DNA from: Enterococcus mundtii
GTDB lineage: Bacteria > Bacillota > Bacilli > Lactobacillales > Enterococcaceae
Assembly (NCBI RefSeq): GCF_013394305.1
Contig: NZ_AP019810.1
Span: 2,618,001-2,682,000 of the forward strand
DNA: 64,000 bases
Reading direction: 5' to 3'
Shown here: in pieces, positions 43,965 through 53,428 of the stretch
Layout of the letters: every line of letters begins with the position of its first letter
How positions within the stretch are numbered: position 1 is the stretch's first letter
Position numbers and translations under genes: made by a program
The notes under the pieces: generated by a model
The model's input: the letters and a program-made list of their open reading frames with translations, nothing else
Databases searched by the model: none
Told to the model about the DNA's origin: nothing

Positions 43965-45776
43965 ATGACACATTTTAAAAAATTTGCAATGACACTACTG
44001 ATTGGAGCGGTGGCCCTCATCAGTGAGTTTATGTTCGACCATCCTCGCCTTGCGTTTATGATCATTGCTATCACCGGTGGCACACTCGCCTTCTTGATGT
44101 TTGTCGAAATGATCAAAACACTGCGTTCAGGGAAATATGGGGTCGATATTTTAGCGATTACAGCTATTGTTGCGACATTGCTCGTCAATGAATATTGGGC
44201 GAGTTTGATGATTTTGATCATGTTGACAGGTGGCGAAAGTTTGGAAGACTATGCGCAAAAAAAAGCAGGTCAGGAATTGCAATCCCTATTAGATAATACG
44301 CCAAGAACTGCCCATAAATTGCAAGGAGATCAACAACTTGATGTTGCGGTAGACACACTTGAGATCGGCGATCATCTGGTGATCAAACCAGGGGAAATCG
44401 TTCCAGCTGATGGACGAGTGATCATGGGGGAATCTACTTTTGACGAAGCGTCATTGACTGGAGAAGCAAAACCGATGAGCAAGAAAGTCGGTGATGAATT
44501 GATGTCCGGTTCGGTCAATGGGGACTCATCTGTCAAAATGGTGGTTGAGAAACGGGCAGAAGATAGCCAGTATCAATTAATTATCAAACTAGTAGAGGAA
44601 TCGAAAGAAAAACCCGCACGTTTTGTCCGTCTAGCAGATCGTTATGCTGTTCCCTTTACTTTGATCGCTTACTTGATCGGCGGAATCGCTTGGTGGGCTA
44701 GTGGTGATCCTGTACGCTTTGTGCAAGTCTTAGTTGTAGCATCGCCATGTCCATTGATTTTGGCTGCACCTGTTGCTCTAGTAGCGGGAATGAGTCGTTC
44801 AAGTAAAAGTGGGATCGTTGTCAAGACTGGTACCGCTGTGGAAAAATTAGCAGAGACTAAAACGATTGCCTTTGATAAGACAGGAACAATCACCAAAGGG
44901 ATGCTTGAAGTAACTGGTGTCGCTCCCGTTCAAGGGTTTTCAGAAGCGGAATTATTACGTGTGGCGGCGAGTGCGGAACAAGGCTCAGCCCATATCTTGG
45001 CCCGTTCCTTAGTTCAAGCAGTTCCCCAATTGTTGCCAGTCACTGATTTGAAAGAAATCTCAGGGCAAGGGATTACCGCTACGGTTGATGGCAGGCAGGT
45101 TAAAGTAGGGAATGCACGCTTTATTGATGTTCCAGAAGCTAAAACAGATACAACTGCGATCTATGTGGCGATTGATGAAAAATACGCCGGCACGATCTAC
45201 TTCTCAGACACAATCCGTCCAGAAGCAAGTAAAACAATCGCTCGCTTGAAAGCTCAAGGCATCACCGACTTACTGATGGTGACTGGGGACGGTCGTACGG
45301 TTGCAGAAGCAATTGCCGAGGAAGTTGGCTTGACCGAAGTTCATGCTCGTTGTTTACCACAAGATAAATTAACGATTTTAACTAGTATCCCCAAAGAAAA
45401 GCGGCCTGTCACGATGGTAGGAGATGGTGTCAATGATGCTCCTGCCTTGACTGTCGCAGATGTAGGCATCGCCATGGGCGCACATGGCTCAACTGCTGCA
45501 AGTGAAAGCGCAGATGTCGTCATTTTGAAAGATGATTTAGAACGAGTAGCAGAAGCAGTGATGATTTCTAGAGAAACGATGAAAGTAGCGAAACAATCTG
45601 TTTTGATTGGGATTTTTGTCTGTGTCTTTTTGATGCTCGTTGCCAGTACAGGAGTCATTCCAGCATTGTTTGGCGCGATGCTTCAAGAAGTGGTTGATAC
45701 AGTTTCCATTTTAAGTGCGTTACGTGCAAAAAAATCAGCGAAACAACAACCACATGCCATGATCACACAAAATTAA
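43965..45776 (+). CDS. P1B-type heavy-metal ATPase (SPC motif)
   Basis: A 603-aa metal-transporting P-type ATPase without an N-terminal metal-binding domain. About six membrane spans: two or three pairs before residue 95, a pair at about 228-275 and a pair at the C-terminus. The ion site is SPCPL (about 260-264), not the CPC of copper/zinc pumps. The A-domain has SLTGEA, the phosphorylation site is DKTGT (D304), and the hinge is GDGVNDAPAL. The usual nucleotide-binding HP pair is HI here (GSAHILARSL). SPC pumps (P1B-4) export Co, Fe or Ni. The start at 43965 follows AAAGGAG. No metal regulator is next to it. Confidence 0.9.
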   Translation: MTHFKKFAMTLLIGAVALISEFMFDHPRLAFMIIAITGGTLAFLMFVEMIKTLRSGKYGVDILAITAIVATLLVNEYWASLMILIMLTGGESLEDYAQKKAGQELQSLLDNTPRTAHKLQGDQQLDVAVDTLEIGDHLVIKPGEIVPADGRVIMGESTFDEASLTGEAKPMSKKVGDELMSGSVNGDSSVKMVVEKRAEDSQYQLIIKLVEESKEKPARFVRLADRYAVPFTLIAYLIGGIAWWASGDPVRFVQVLVVASPCPLILAAPVALVAGMSRSSKSGIVVKTGTAVEKLAETKTIAFDKTGTITKGMLEVTGVAPVQGFSEAELLRVAASAEQGSAHILARSLVQAVPQLLPVTDLKEISGQGITATVDGRQVKVGNARFIDVPEAKTDTTAIYVAIDEKYAGTIYFSDTIRPEASKTIARLKAQGITDLLMVTGDGRTVAEAIAEEVGLTEVHARCLPQDKLTILTSIPKEKRPVTMVGDGVNDAPALTVADVGIAMGAHGSTAASESADVVILKDDLERVAEAVMISRETMKVAKQSVLIGIFVCVFLMLVASTGVIPALFGAMLQEVVDTVSILSALRAKKSAKQQPHAMITQN

Positions 45777-45886
45777 AGGCAAAATGATAAAAGAGACTTT
45801 TCAGCAAAATCTTTTTGCGGTATGATGCAAAGAGAGAAGCAATAGTTGATCAATACAAAAGTGAACGATGAAAGGAAGTTGAAAAC

Positions 45887-46069
45887 ATGCCATTCGTACA
45901 TGTTGAATTAGTCGAAGGACGTAGCCCAGAACAATTAGAAAACATGATGAAAGATATCACCGAGGCGGTCCATAAAAATACGCAAGCACCAAAAGAACAC
46001 ATTCATGTAATTATCAACGAAATGAAAAAAGGCACGTATGGTGTCAATGGTGAATGGAAAAATAAGTGA
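45887..46069 (+). CDS. 4-oxalocrotonate tautomerase family enzyme
   Basis: A 60-aa tautomerase. After removal of Met the catalytic Pro1 is exposed ([16 protein letters not shown]). The single beta-alpha-beta unit and the [18 protein letters not shown] end are typical of the family's small hexameric enzymes. The substrate is unknown; no aromatic catabolic genes are near, as is usual for this gene in lactic acid bacteria. TATGAT at about 45821 may be its -10. AAAGGAAG precedes the ATG. Confidence 0.92.
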   Translation: MPFVHVELVEGRSPEQLENMMKDITEAVHKNTQAPKEHIHVIINEMKKGTYGVNGEWKNK

Positions 46070-46078
46070 ATTCGAGAC

Positions 46079-46107
46079 TTGATTTTTTGAAATAATAGTG
46101 GTTAAAT
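46079..46107 (+). promoter_or_regulatory. Candidate thrS promoter
   Basis: TTGATT (46079-46084), 17-nt spacer and TTAAAT (46102-46107), just upstream of the T-box leader. Confidence 0.5.
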
Positions 46108-46118
46108 AAACACATAGA

Positions 46119-46346
46119 TGATTGATGAGAAAGACAACTGAATTTGAGAGTCTTCGATAAGAGAGGAAAAGCTAGGCTGAAACTTTTCCAGGAGAAAACC
46201 AAAGGATGACCACTTTCGAAACCTTTGTTGAAACAGAGGCGGTCGTACCGTTATCACGCTTGAGGAATACGCATGTCGTATTCAAAATTAGGTGGAACCA
46301 CGAATTTTTCGTCCTAGTATCTGTACAGATACTAGGACTTTTTTTA
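46119..46346 (+). promoter_or_regulatory. T-box leader of thrS, ACC (Thr) specifier
   Basis: A tRNA-sensing T-box riboswitch. The stem I base pairs GAAAG (46129-46133) with CTTTC (46213-46217). The specifier codon ACC (46209-46211), followed by a purine, lies just inside it and codes for threonine. The T-box AGGTGGAACCACG is at 46290-46302. A 13-bp terminator stem (GTCCTAGTATCTG and its complement) with seven T ends the leader at 46311-46346. Uncharged tRNA-Thr would stabilise the antiterminator and switch thrS on. Confidence 0.93.
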
Positions 46347-46389
46347 TTGGTGGCGAAGCTAAAAACGGAAATTTAAAGGAGGAACCCCT

Positions 46390-48324
46390 ATGATAAAAAT
46401 GACATTTCCTGATGGTGCAGTCAAAGAGTTTGCGCCAGGGATCACCACTGCAGAAATTGCAGAAAGTATTTCTAAAAGTTTAGCCAAAAAAGCCTTAGCT
46501 GGAAAAGTGAATGGCGAACTGATCGACTTGAACCGCGGGATCGAAGAGGATGGCTCAATCGAGATTGTGACACCTGATCATGAAGACGCACTTGCTTTGA
46601 TTCGTCATTCAAGTGCTCATTTGATGGCACAAGCCATGCGCCGTTTATATCCAAATATCCACTTTGGTGTAGGACCAGCAATCGATTCAGGATTTTACTA
46701 CGATACTGATAACGGTGAGAGCCAAGTCAGTGCCGAAGACCTACCAGCGATCGAAGCAGAAATGATGGCGATCGTCAAAGAAAATTTGCCGATCGAACGT
46801 CGTGTGTTATCAAAACAAGAAGCATTAGAAATCTTTGCAAGTGACCCTTACAAAGTGGAACTGATCAGCGAATTACCAGAAGACGAAGTCATCACTGCCT
46901 ACCAACAAGGAGAATTCATCGATTTATGCCGTGGGCCACATGTCCCATCAACTGGTCGTATCCAAGTCTTCAAATTATTATCTGTGGCAGGAGCTTACTG
47001 GCGTGGAAATTCAAATAACCAAATGATGCAACGTGTTTATGGAACAGCATTTTTTGATAAAAAAGCGTTAAAAGCGTTTATCCAAATGCGTGAAGAAGCA
47101 AAAGAAAGAGACCATCGCAAACTAGGAAAAGAGCTAGAATTATTCATGGTAGCTCCTGAAGTTGGCTCTGGTTTACCTTTCTGGTTACCAAAAGGTGCAA
47201 CAATCCGTCGTACGATCGAACGATACATCGTAGACAAAGAAATCAGCTTAGGCTATCAACATGTGTATACACCGATCATGGGGGACGTAGAGTTATACAA
47301 AACTTCAGGTCACTGGGATCATTACCAAGAAGATATGTTCCCACCAATGGATATGGGAGATGGCGAGATGCTCGTGCTACGCCCAATGAACTGCCCACAT
47401 CATATGATGGTCTACAAAAATACAATCCATTCTTACCGTGAGTTACCGATCCGTATCGCTGAACTTGGTATGATGCACCGTTATGAAAAATCAGGTGCGT
47501 TGTCTGGATTACAACGTGTACGTGAAATGACATTGAATGACGGACACACATTCGTTCGTCCTGATCAGATCAAAGATGAATTCAAACGTACGTTGGAGTT
47601 GATGGTCGCAGTTTACGCTGATTTCAATATTACAGACTATCGCTTCCGTTTAAGTTACCGTGATCCAAACAACACAGACAAATATTTTGACGATGATGCC
47701 ATGTGGGAAAAAGCACAGATCATGTTAAAAGCTGCGATGGATGAAATGGAACTTGACTATTTCGAAGCAGAAGGAGAAGCAGCCTTCTATGGACCAAAAT
47801 TAGATGTCCAAGTTAAAACAGCATTGGGAACAGAAGAAACATTATCAACGATCCAATTAGACTTCTTATTACCAGAACGCTTTGATTTAACTTATGTAGG
47901 AGAAGATGGCGAAAATAATCATCGCCCAGTCGTTATCCACCGAGGCATCGTTTCAACAATGGAACGCTTTGTGGCATACTTGACAGAAGTATACAAAGGC
48001 GCATTCCCAACTTGGTTGGCACCGATCCAAGCAACGATCATCCCAGTTTCAGTTGATGCTCATTCAGATTACGCTTATGAAATCAAAGAACGTCTACAAA
48101 TGAAAGGCTTGCGTGTAGAAGTCGACGATCGCAATGAAAAAATGGGTTATAAGATCCGTGCCTCACAAACGCAAAAAATCCCATACCAAATCGTAGTTGG
48201 GGATAAAGAAGTGGCAGATGCAACAGTCAATATCCGCCGATATGGTAGTAAAGAAACTGCTGTAGAGGACTTGAATATCTTTGTCGATGCAATGGCAGAA
48301 GAGGTTCATAATTACAGCCGTTAA
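46390..48324 (+). CDS. thrS: Threonyl-tRNA synthetase
   Basis: ThrRS (644 aa) charges tRNA-Thr. The N-terminal TGS domain is about residues 1-62. The editing domain follows with [11 protein letters not shown] (HxxxH, about 76-86) and a CRGPHVP zinc-type motif. The class II catalytic core has motif 2 [19 protein letters not shown] and zinc-binding [10 protein letters not shown] (about 338). The C-terminal anticodon-binding domain is about 545-644. AAAGGAGG lies before the ATG. It is a single-gene unit controlled by the T-box leader. Confidence 0.99.
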   Translation: MIKMTFPDGAVKEFAPGITTAEIAESISKSLAKKALAGKVNGELIDLNRGIEEDGSIEIVTPDHEDALALIRHSSAHLMAQAMRRLYPNIHFGVGPAIDSGFYYDTDNGESQVSAEDLPAIEAEMMAIVKENLPIERRVLSKQEALEIFASDPYKVELISELPEDEVITAYQQGEFIDLCRGPHVPSTGRIQVFKLLSVAGAYWRGNSNNQMMQRVYGTAFFDKKALKAFIQMREEAKERDHRKLGKELELFMVAPEVGSGLPFWLPKGATIRRTIERYIVDKEISLGYQHVYTPIMGDVELYKTSGHWDHYQEDMFPPMDMGDGEMLVLRPMNCPHHMMVYKNTIHSYRELPIRIAELGMMHRYEKSGALSGLQRVREMTLNDGHTFVRPDQIKDEFKRTLELMVAVYADFNITDYRFRLSYRDPNNTDKYFDDDAMWEKAQIMLKAAMDEMELDYFEAEGEAAFYGPKLDVQVKTALGTEETLSTIQLDFLLPERFDLTYVGEDGENNHRPVVIHRGIVSTMERFVAYLTEVYKGAFPTWLAPIQATIIPVSVDAHSDYAYEIKERLQMKGLRVEVDDRNEKMGYKIRASQTQKIPYQIVVGDKEVADATVNIRRYGSKETAVEDLNIFVDAMAEEVHNYSR

Positions 48325-48360
48325 GACGAGTTAGCAAGAGAACCAACGCCTAATTTAATA

Positions 48361-48402
48361 AAAACAGGAAGGACAACAAAGAATTGTTCCTTCCTGTTTT
48401 TT
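48361..48402 (+). terminator. Terminator after thrS
   Basis: ACAGGAAGGA.CAA / TTG.TTCCTTCCTGT with a short loop, then seven T. Confidence 0.9.
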
Positions 48403-48483
48403 TATGGGGCACTCATTACACACGTCAAAACGCTAGATCGTGCTAAAATAAATGTATTAGATAAATAAGGGGGAACGTAGAGA

Positions 48484-49287
48484 ATGTATCAACCAATCCA
48501 ACCTCATCATCTGTTTCATCAAGCATATGAAGAAAAAATACATTATAAAGAAACGGTTCTCCCAGTCTTAGCAGATGTCTTGGTGTGTATGTGGGAGTCT
48601 ATTTCATTTGACTTTAGCGGTACGGTCACCGACGTGATCATCGCCGACGGTTGCATTGATTTGATTGTCAATGTTTTGGAGCAATCTGTTTTCTATACTG
48701 GTTCAAGTAAAACGGACTTCAACTTTCTCTCAAGTTTTCCCGAACACTATATTGGTTTTCGCTTAAAGCCAGGTGCTTTTTCTGCTTTCACTGGTCGAGA
48801 GGCAACAGCAGCGATGGATCAAGTGTTGTTCATTGAAGAAGTAGATGTTGGGTTTGATACAACCCATCTTTTTGCGCTCACGATTGAAGAAATGAAAGAA
48901 TCGCTGATCAGCGATTTATCCGGATTAGCCAAATGTATCTCTTCGACGGAATACATTCAGTTATTTGAAAAACTATATATAAAAAAATTAGCTTCCCCAC
49001 AAGCATTATACGAATATACGAGACTTAGTCCAAGGCATGTCCAACGGCTATTCAAAAAGCATTACGGTCTCACCCCACAATTGGCTCTATCGACCATAAA
49101 ATTTCATCATAGTTTGACCATTTTATTAAAACAACCTGCTGATCGAAGGGAGCTTATTGGAAATTATTATGACCAGTCCCATTTTATCAATGAGTTCAAA
49201 AAAAATATTGGCCTCACACCCATTGAGTTTGTTAAGTTGAGTGAGCAGCGAAAAATGTCGCTTCTATCCAATACGTTACTAACCTAA
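48484..49287 (+). CDS. AraC family transcriptional regulator
   Basis: A 267-aa AraC-type regulator. The N-terminal domain (about 1-150) is of the small-cupin type, with VIIADGCIDLIVNV and YTGSSKTDF. The C-terminal DNA-binding domain (about 165-260) has ASPQALYEYTRLSPRHVQRLFKKHYGLTP as the first helix-turn-helix and NYYDQSHFINEFKKNIGLTPIEF as the second. It is followed 42 nt on by the VOC gene; such AraC-VOC pairs are common and the regulator probably controls its neighbour. The ribosome site is GGGGGAACG. Confidence 0.88.
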   Translation: MYQPIQPHHLFHQAYEEKIHYKETVLPVLADVLVCMWESISFDFSGTVTDVIIADGCIDLIVNVLEQSVFYTGSSKTDFNFLSSFPEHYIGFRLKPGAFSAFTGREATAAMDQVLFIEEVDVGFDTTHLFALTIEEMKESLISDLSGLAKCISSTEYIQLFEKLYIKKLASPQALYEYTRLSPRHVQRLFKKHYGLTPQLALSTIKFHHSLTILLKQPADRRELIGNYYDQSHFINEFKKNIGLTPIEFVKLSEQRKMSLLSNTLLT

Positions 49288-49329
49288 GTTGCTACAATAA
49301 AACTAACTTAAAAAAGGAGTGGTCGATAG

Positions 49330-49734
49330 ATGAACTTTAATCAGGCAAAAATTGGATTGTTGATTCAAAAAGATTATGGGGAATGTTATGATTTTTAGAC
49401 AAAAAAATTAGGATTGGTTCCTACATGGGGAAATCGAAAAGGTCCGTATACGTCATTTGCTATGGCAAAAGGAGAACCTAACTGTTTTGATATGACGTCA
49501 GCAAAAGAAATGTCTTTGGTCAAAGGGTATATACAGTCTGCTAAAAATGGAATATCTGATACAGTGGTGATAATATTACCTACGAAGGATATCCAAAAGG
49601 ACTATGCGAAGTTAACCGCAAATGGTGTCACTTTTTTAGGTGACCCTCAGAAAATAGAGGCTTGGGGAGGATTTACCAGTGCCTACTTTAGAGACCCAGA
49701 AGGCAATTTGTTTGAACTGAATGATGGGTATTAG
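49330..49734 (+). pseudogene. VOC (glyoxalase-like) family gene interrupted by TAG
   Basis: The frame from ATG 49330 (AAAGGAG upstream) runs MNFNQAKIGLLIQKDYGECYDF, then TAG at 49396-49398 as codon 23, then TKKLGLVPTWGNRKG and on to the natural end at 49734. In VOC proteins this position is normally Tyr or Trp (..FYTKKLGL), so one base change gives the stop. The rest looks intact: YTSFAMAKGEPNCF, the second beta-alpha-beta-beta-beta unit and the metal-ligand Glu in DPEGNLFELNDGY. An internal start would lose the first beta strand and its ligand, so the gene is probably inactive. Confidence 0.85.
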
Positions 49735-49812
49735 TTTCTTTTTGGATGTTGCTTCTTTCTTTTTTTTTGTTTTTAATAGCTGATTCTGTGAAACTCCATA
49801 AATGATAAGTCA

Positions 49813-49868
49813 AAAGAAACCAAGATAAGGGTGTGACATGTTGCCACTTATACCTTGGCTTCTTTTTT
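49813..49868 (+). terminator. Terminator after the VOC gene
   Basis: GAA.CCAAG..TAAG.GTG pairs with CAC.TTATACCTTGG.TTC, then seven T. Confidence 0.75.
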
Positions 49869-50014
49869 TAGCGATTGATTTTTAGGAATAACAGTAATCG
49901 GTTGAGCAGGCAGAGAACAAAGGATATTCTCTATTTTCTTGTTTAGTATGAGAATTGTTTGCCTTTGAGTATGATATAATGACATAGACATTTAGAAAAA
50001 GGGATGTGTATGAG

Positions 50015-50860
50015 ATGAGCGTAGTGAGTCGCATTGAAAGTATGATGAATGACTATTCTTCTGCCGAAAGAAAACTAGCAGATTATATCGTAACACATGT
50101 AGAAAAAATACCAACGATGACAGCCAATGAGTTAGCAGAAGCGGCGGGCCTGAGCGCTCCCACAGTTGTTCGTTTCTCCAAAAAACTTGGCTTTCAAAGT
50201 TTAACGGATTTTAAAATCACTATTTCCACCGAATTACAAGCAGGTATCGTGGAAGGATTCAGCGATATTGAACCAAATGAATCATTTTATTCAATCAAAC
50301 ATAAATTAGGGAATAATGCGCAAGTAGCGATCAAAGAAACCGTGGATATTTTAGAAGAGGAGATGATCCAACGTGTCGTTGAGCGTCTGGAAGAAGCACA
50401 AACAGTTTATCTATATGGTGTGGGCGCATCTTCTTTAGTCGTTGAGGATATCCTCCAAAAATGGTCTCGTGTAGGAAAACCAATCATTTTTGAAAAAGAC
50501 ATCCACGTCTTATTGCCACAATTAGTGAGTAATGAAACAAAAAAAGTGCTATGGCTTGTCTCTAACTCAGGAAACAGCAAAGAAGTGGTGATGATCGGAC
50601 AGTTAGCCAAAGAAATGGGAATCGATATTATCGCATTGACTCAATTTGGAAATAACCGATTAAGTAAATTGGCCGATGTCGTTGTCCAGACATCAAGACC
50701 AAAAGAAATCACGAACCGAAGTGCAGCAACTAACTCATTATTGGCTCAATTTGCAACGATTGATATCATTTTTTATCTTTATATGGCAAAGAATGAAAAA
50801 TTAACCGAGAAAGTCACTCAAACCAAAGAAGTGATCAAAAATTATGTCAAACAAAAATGA
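50015..50860 (+). CDS. MurR/RpiR family transcriptional regulator
   Basis: A 281-aa sugar-phosphate responsive regulator. The N-terminal HTH_6 domain (about residues 1-77) has SSAERKLADYIVTHVEKIPTMTANELAEAAGLSAPTVVRFSKKLGF. The SIS domain (about 105-250) has VYLYGVGASSLVVEDILQKWSRVGKP and VLWLVSNSGNSKEVV for phosphosugar binding. The ATG at 50015 is preferred over a GTG at 50006, which sits too close to AAAGGG. No sugar genes are next to it, so its target is elsewhere. Confidence 0.9.
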   Translation: MSVVSRIESMMNDYSSAERKLADYIVTHVEKIPTMTANELAEAAGLSAPTVVRFSKKLGFQSLTDFKITISTELQAGIVEGFSDIEPNESFYSIKHKLGNNAQVAIKETVDILEEEMIQRVVERLEEAQTVYLYGVGASSLVVEDILQKWSRVGKPIIFEKDIHVLLPQLVSNETKKVLWLVSNSGNSKEVVMIGQLAKEMGIDIIALTQFGNNRLSKLADVVVQTSRPKEITNRSAATNSLLAQFATIDIIFYLYMAKNEKLTEKVTQTKEVIKNYVKQK

Positions 50861-50984
50861 AATAACAGATGATAGTTTTCCACAATGTCATATTTGTTTC
50901 CATTGTTTCACAGTAAAAGAAAACTTTATTTTCAAAAATAACCATATTTTTTAAAGTTTTTAGAATCCATTTGTGTGACACATT

Positions 50985-51014
50985 ACTTGTTTGTGAAACA
51001 AACTAGTCTTTTTT
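50985..51014 (+). terminator. Terminator after the RpiR gene
   Basis: ACT.GTTTGT-gaa-ACAAAC.AGT, then TTTTTT. Confidence 0.7.
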
Positions 51015-51116
51015 GGGTCGAGAATTAAAGAATTTCTTGCGGATCAGGATTTTACTTTTTAATTTTGTTTTTTTTAGGTACAATGGAGCCTATAAGTAGG
51101 CGAAAAAGAAGGAATG

Positions 51117-53270
51117 ATGAAAAGTTTTATGAAAAAAAATACAAATAATTCTTGGTTAGATCGAATAAAAAAAGGAACACAAGAACCAAAAAATAAAACG
51201 TTTCGACGGTCACATGTTCCCTTTCGTTTAAATTTCCTTTTTTTCATTATATTTACGTTGTTCGTGTCATTGATTGCTCGATTAGGTTATTTGCAGATCG
51301 TAAACAGTGAGGAACTAGAAGCAAAAGTCAAATCATCTTCGTCTCTAACGGTACAAGTAAGTTCACCCCGAGGCATGATCTACGATGCCACCGGGAAAGC
51401 TTTGGTGACAAACCAAGCCAACCAAGCAATCACGTTCACGAGAGGCAGAAATATGACAGCGGAGGATTTGCTGAAAACAGCAAATACCTTGACACAGTTG
51501 ATCGATATGCCAGTGGATGAAAATTTGACTACACGTGACAAGAAGGATTTTTGGTTAGCAGATCCCAATCATTTGAAAGCTGCGACTGAACGCCTATCGG
51601 CAAAAGAAAAAAGCTTGAGTACGAGTGAGCAATACCAAGCAACTGTAGATAAAGTGACAGATGAGGAAATCAATTTCAATGAGGAACAATTGAAAGCAGC
51701 AACGATTTTTAAACGAATGAATAATGCGTATGAACTGAATACAGTTTTCATCAAAAATTCTGGTGTTACAGATCAAGAATTGGCGATCGTGGCAGAACAT
51801 GCATCAGACCTGCCAGGTGTTTCAACAGGAACTGACTGGGTACGCCAGTATAATGCGGCGGATTCCATAAAGAGTATTCTAGGAAGCGTAACATCAGAAA
51901 AACAAGGCTTACCTGCCGATCAAGTGGAAGAATTCTTGGCAAAAGGCTACTCACGTAATGACCGAGTAGGCCAAAGCTATTTAGAAAAACAATATGAAGA
52001 TGTCTTGCAAGGCACAAAGACACAATATGAAATCACTTTAGATAACAATGGAAATGTCATCCAACAAAAAGAATTGTATGCAGGAGAAAAAGGATCGAAT
52101 TTGATGTTATCGATCAATGCAGAGTTCCAAGCGAAGGTCGAAGAGATTCTTAGAAACAATTATCAAAAATTAGTCGATAATGGAAAAGCCCAATACTCAC
52201 CAGGTGCGTATGTAGTCGCGATGAATCCTCAAACAGGTGAAGTATTAGCGATGACGGGTTTCAGCCATGAGCAAGGCTCAAAAGAGTTGACTGAAAATGC
52301 CCTTGGTACGATCACGAATGCCTTTGTTCCAGGATCTGTTGTAAAGGCAGGTACGTTAGCCGCCGGTTGGCAAAGTGGCGTGATCAGCGGTAATCAAGTA
52401 TTAGTAGATGAACCGATTCGATTACAAGGCTCTTCAGAAAAAAGCTCCGTCTTCAATCGTACTGGATCTGTACCTTTGGATGTGGTCCAAGCGTTAGAGC
52501 TTTCATCAAATACCTATATGATCAAAGTAGCGTTGAAGATGCTAGGGTTAGAGTACGTACCAAATATGGGCTTACCTAGTCTAAGTGAAGAGGCACAAGC
52601 GTATGAACAATTGCGTGACGGCTTTAAACAATTTGGACTTGGAACAGTCACAGGGATCGATTTACCAAATGAGTCTGCGGGGATCTCACACTCTGTTGAA
52701 TACATGAAGAAATTCAATGCAGACAACGGACAAGACTGGTTCACACCAGGAAACTTTACTGACTTGGCATTTGGCCAGTTCGATACGTATACCCCGATCC
52801 AGTTAGCGCAATATGCAGCAACAGTAGCAAACGGTGGAAAAAGAATCCAACCACGCATTGTCAAAGGCATTTACGGGAACGACGAGAATGGTAACTTAGG
52901 TGAAGTGAAAAAAGAGATGGAACCAGTTGTCGAAAATACAGTAGACGTGTCTCCTGAAGAGATGGCCCTTTTACGTGAAGGATTCCATCAAGTAGTCCAT
53001 GGAACAAATAACTACACGACTGCTCGATCATTAGCAGATGCAAAAATGGATCTTTCTGCTAAAACAGGGACAGCCGAAACAGTCGCTGAAGGTCATCCCG
53101 ATATCGTAACAGTCAATAGTAATATTGTGGCTTACGGACCAACAGAAAATCCTGAGATTGCGGTAAGTGTTGTCTTACCAAACCTGCTAGATGAAAAAGA
53201 CCATATGAATTCGGTCATAGCCAAAGAAATCATGAATGCTTATTACGATATGTTCATGGCAAACAGATAA
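51117..53270 (+). CDS. pbpA: Class B penicillin-binding protein (PBP2b-like)
   Basis: A class B PBP of about 717 aa, a cross-linking transpeptidase of elongation. It has a cytoplasmic basic tail (about 1-35), one membrane anchor (about 38-60), the N-terminal SSPRGMIYDATGKAL pedestal motif near 83-97 and a dimerisation domain. The transpeptidase domain carries SVVK (near 407-410), SSN (near 463-465) and KTGT (near 649-652). This fits enterococcal PbpA(2b), a relative of pneumococcal PBP2b. Two adjacent ATGs (51114, 51117) follow AGAAGG; the second has better spacing. It is monocistronic and ends at a hairpin repeat. Confidence 0.88.
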   Translation: MKSFMKKNTNNSWLDRIKKGTQEPKNKTFRRSHVPFRLNFLFFIIFTLFVSLIARLGYLQIVNSEELEAKVKSSSSLTVQVSSPRGMIYDATGKALVTNQANQAITFTRGRNMTAEDLLKTANTLTQLIDMPVDENLTTRDKKDFWLADPNHLKAATERLSAKEKSLSTSEQYQATVDKVTDEEINFNEEQLKAATIFKRMNNAYELNTVFIKNSGVTDQELAIVAEHASDLPGVSTGTDWVRQYNAADSIKSILGSVTSEKQGLPADQVEEFLAKGYSRNDRVGQSYLEKQYEDVLQGTKTQYEITLDNNGNVIQQKELYAGEKGSNLMLSINAEFQAKVEEILRNNYQKLVDNGKAQYSPGAYVVAMNPQTGEVLAMTGFSHEQGSKELTENALGTITNAFVPGSVVKAGTLAAGWQSGVISGNQVLVDEPIRLQGSSEKSSVFNRTGSVPLDVVQALELSSNTYMIKVALKMLGLEYVPNMGLPSLSEEAQAYEQLRDGFKQFGLGTVTGIDLPNESAGISHSVEYMKKFNADNGQDWFTPGNFTDLAFGQFDTYTPIQLAQYAATVANGGKRIQPRIVKGIYGNDENGNLGEVKKEMEPVVENTVDVSPEEMALLREGFHQVVHGTNNYTTARSLADAKMDLSAKTGTAETVAEGHPDIVTVNSNIVAYGPTENPEIAVSVVLPNLLDEKDHMNSVIAKEIMNAYYDMFMANR

Positions 53271-53428
53271 CAGAGGTCAGAGCCGAAGTATTTAGCCTCA
53301 AGAAATAAGGCGCCATCCACGAAGATTTTGTGGATGGCGCCTTATTTTCGAAGAGCTTACTTCTGCTCCCTCTGTTTATTTGGTTTTAAGTGGTGCGAGA
53401 GGACGAATGCCCCAGACGGATTTTTTAT
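53271..53428. repeat. 170-nt hairpin repeat, copy 3 (EFAR-like)
   Basis: Inner stem GGCGCCATCCAC / GTGGATGGCGCC with a shortened loop. The outer arms are looser than in the other two copies (CGAAGT / ACTTCTG). It lies between convergent genes and ends within a few bases of the HAD gene stop. Confidence 0.85.
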
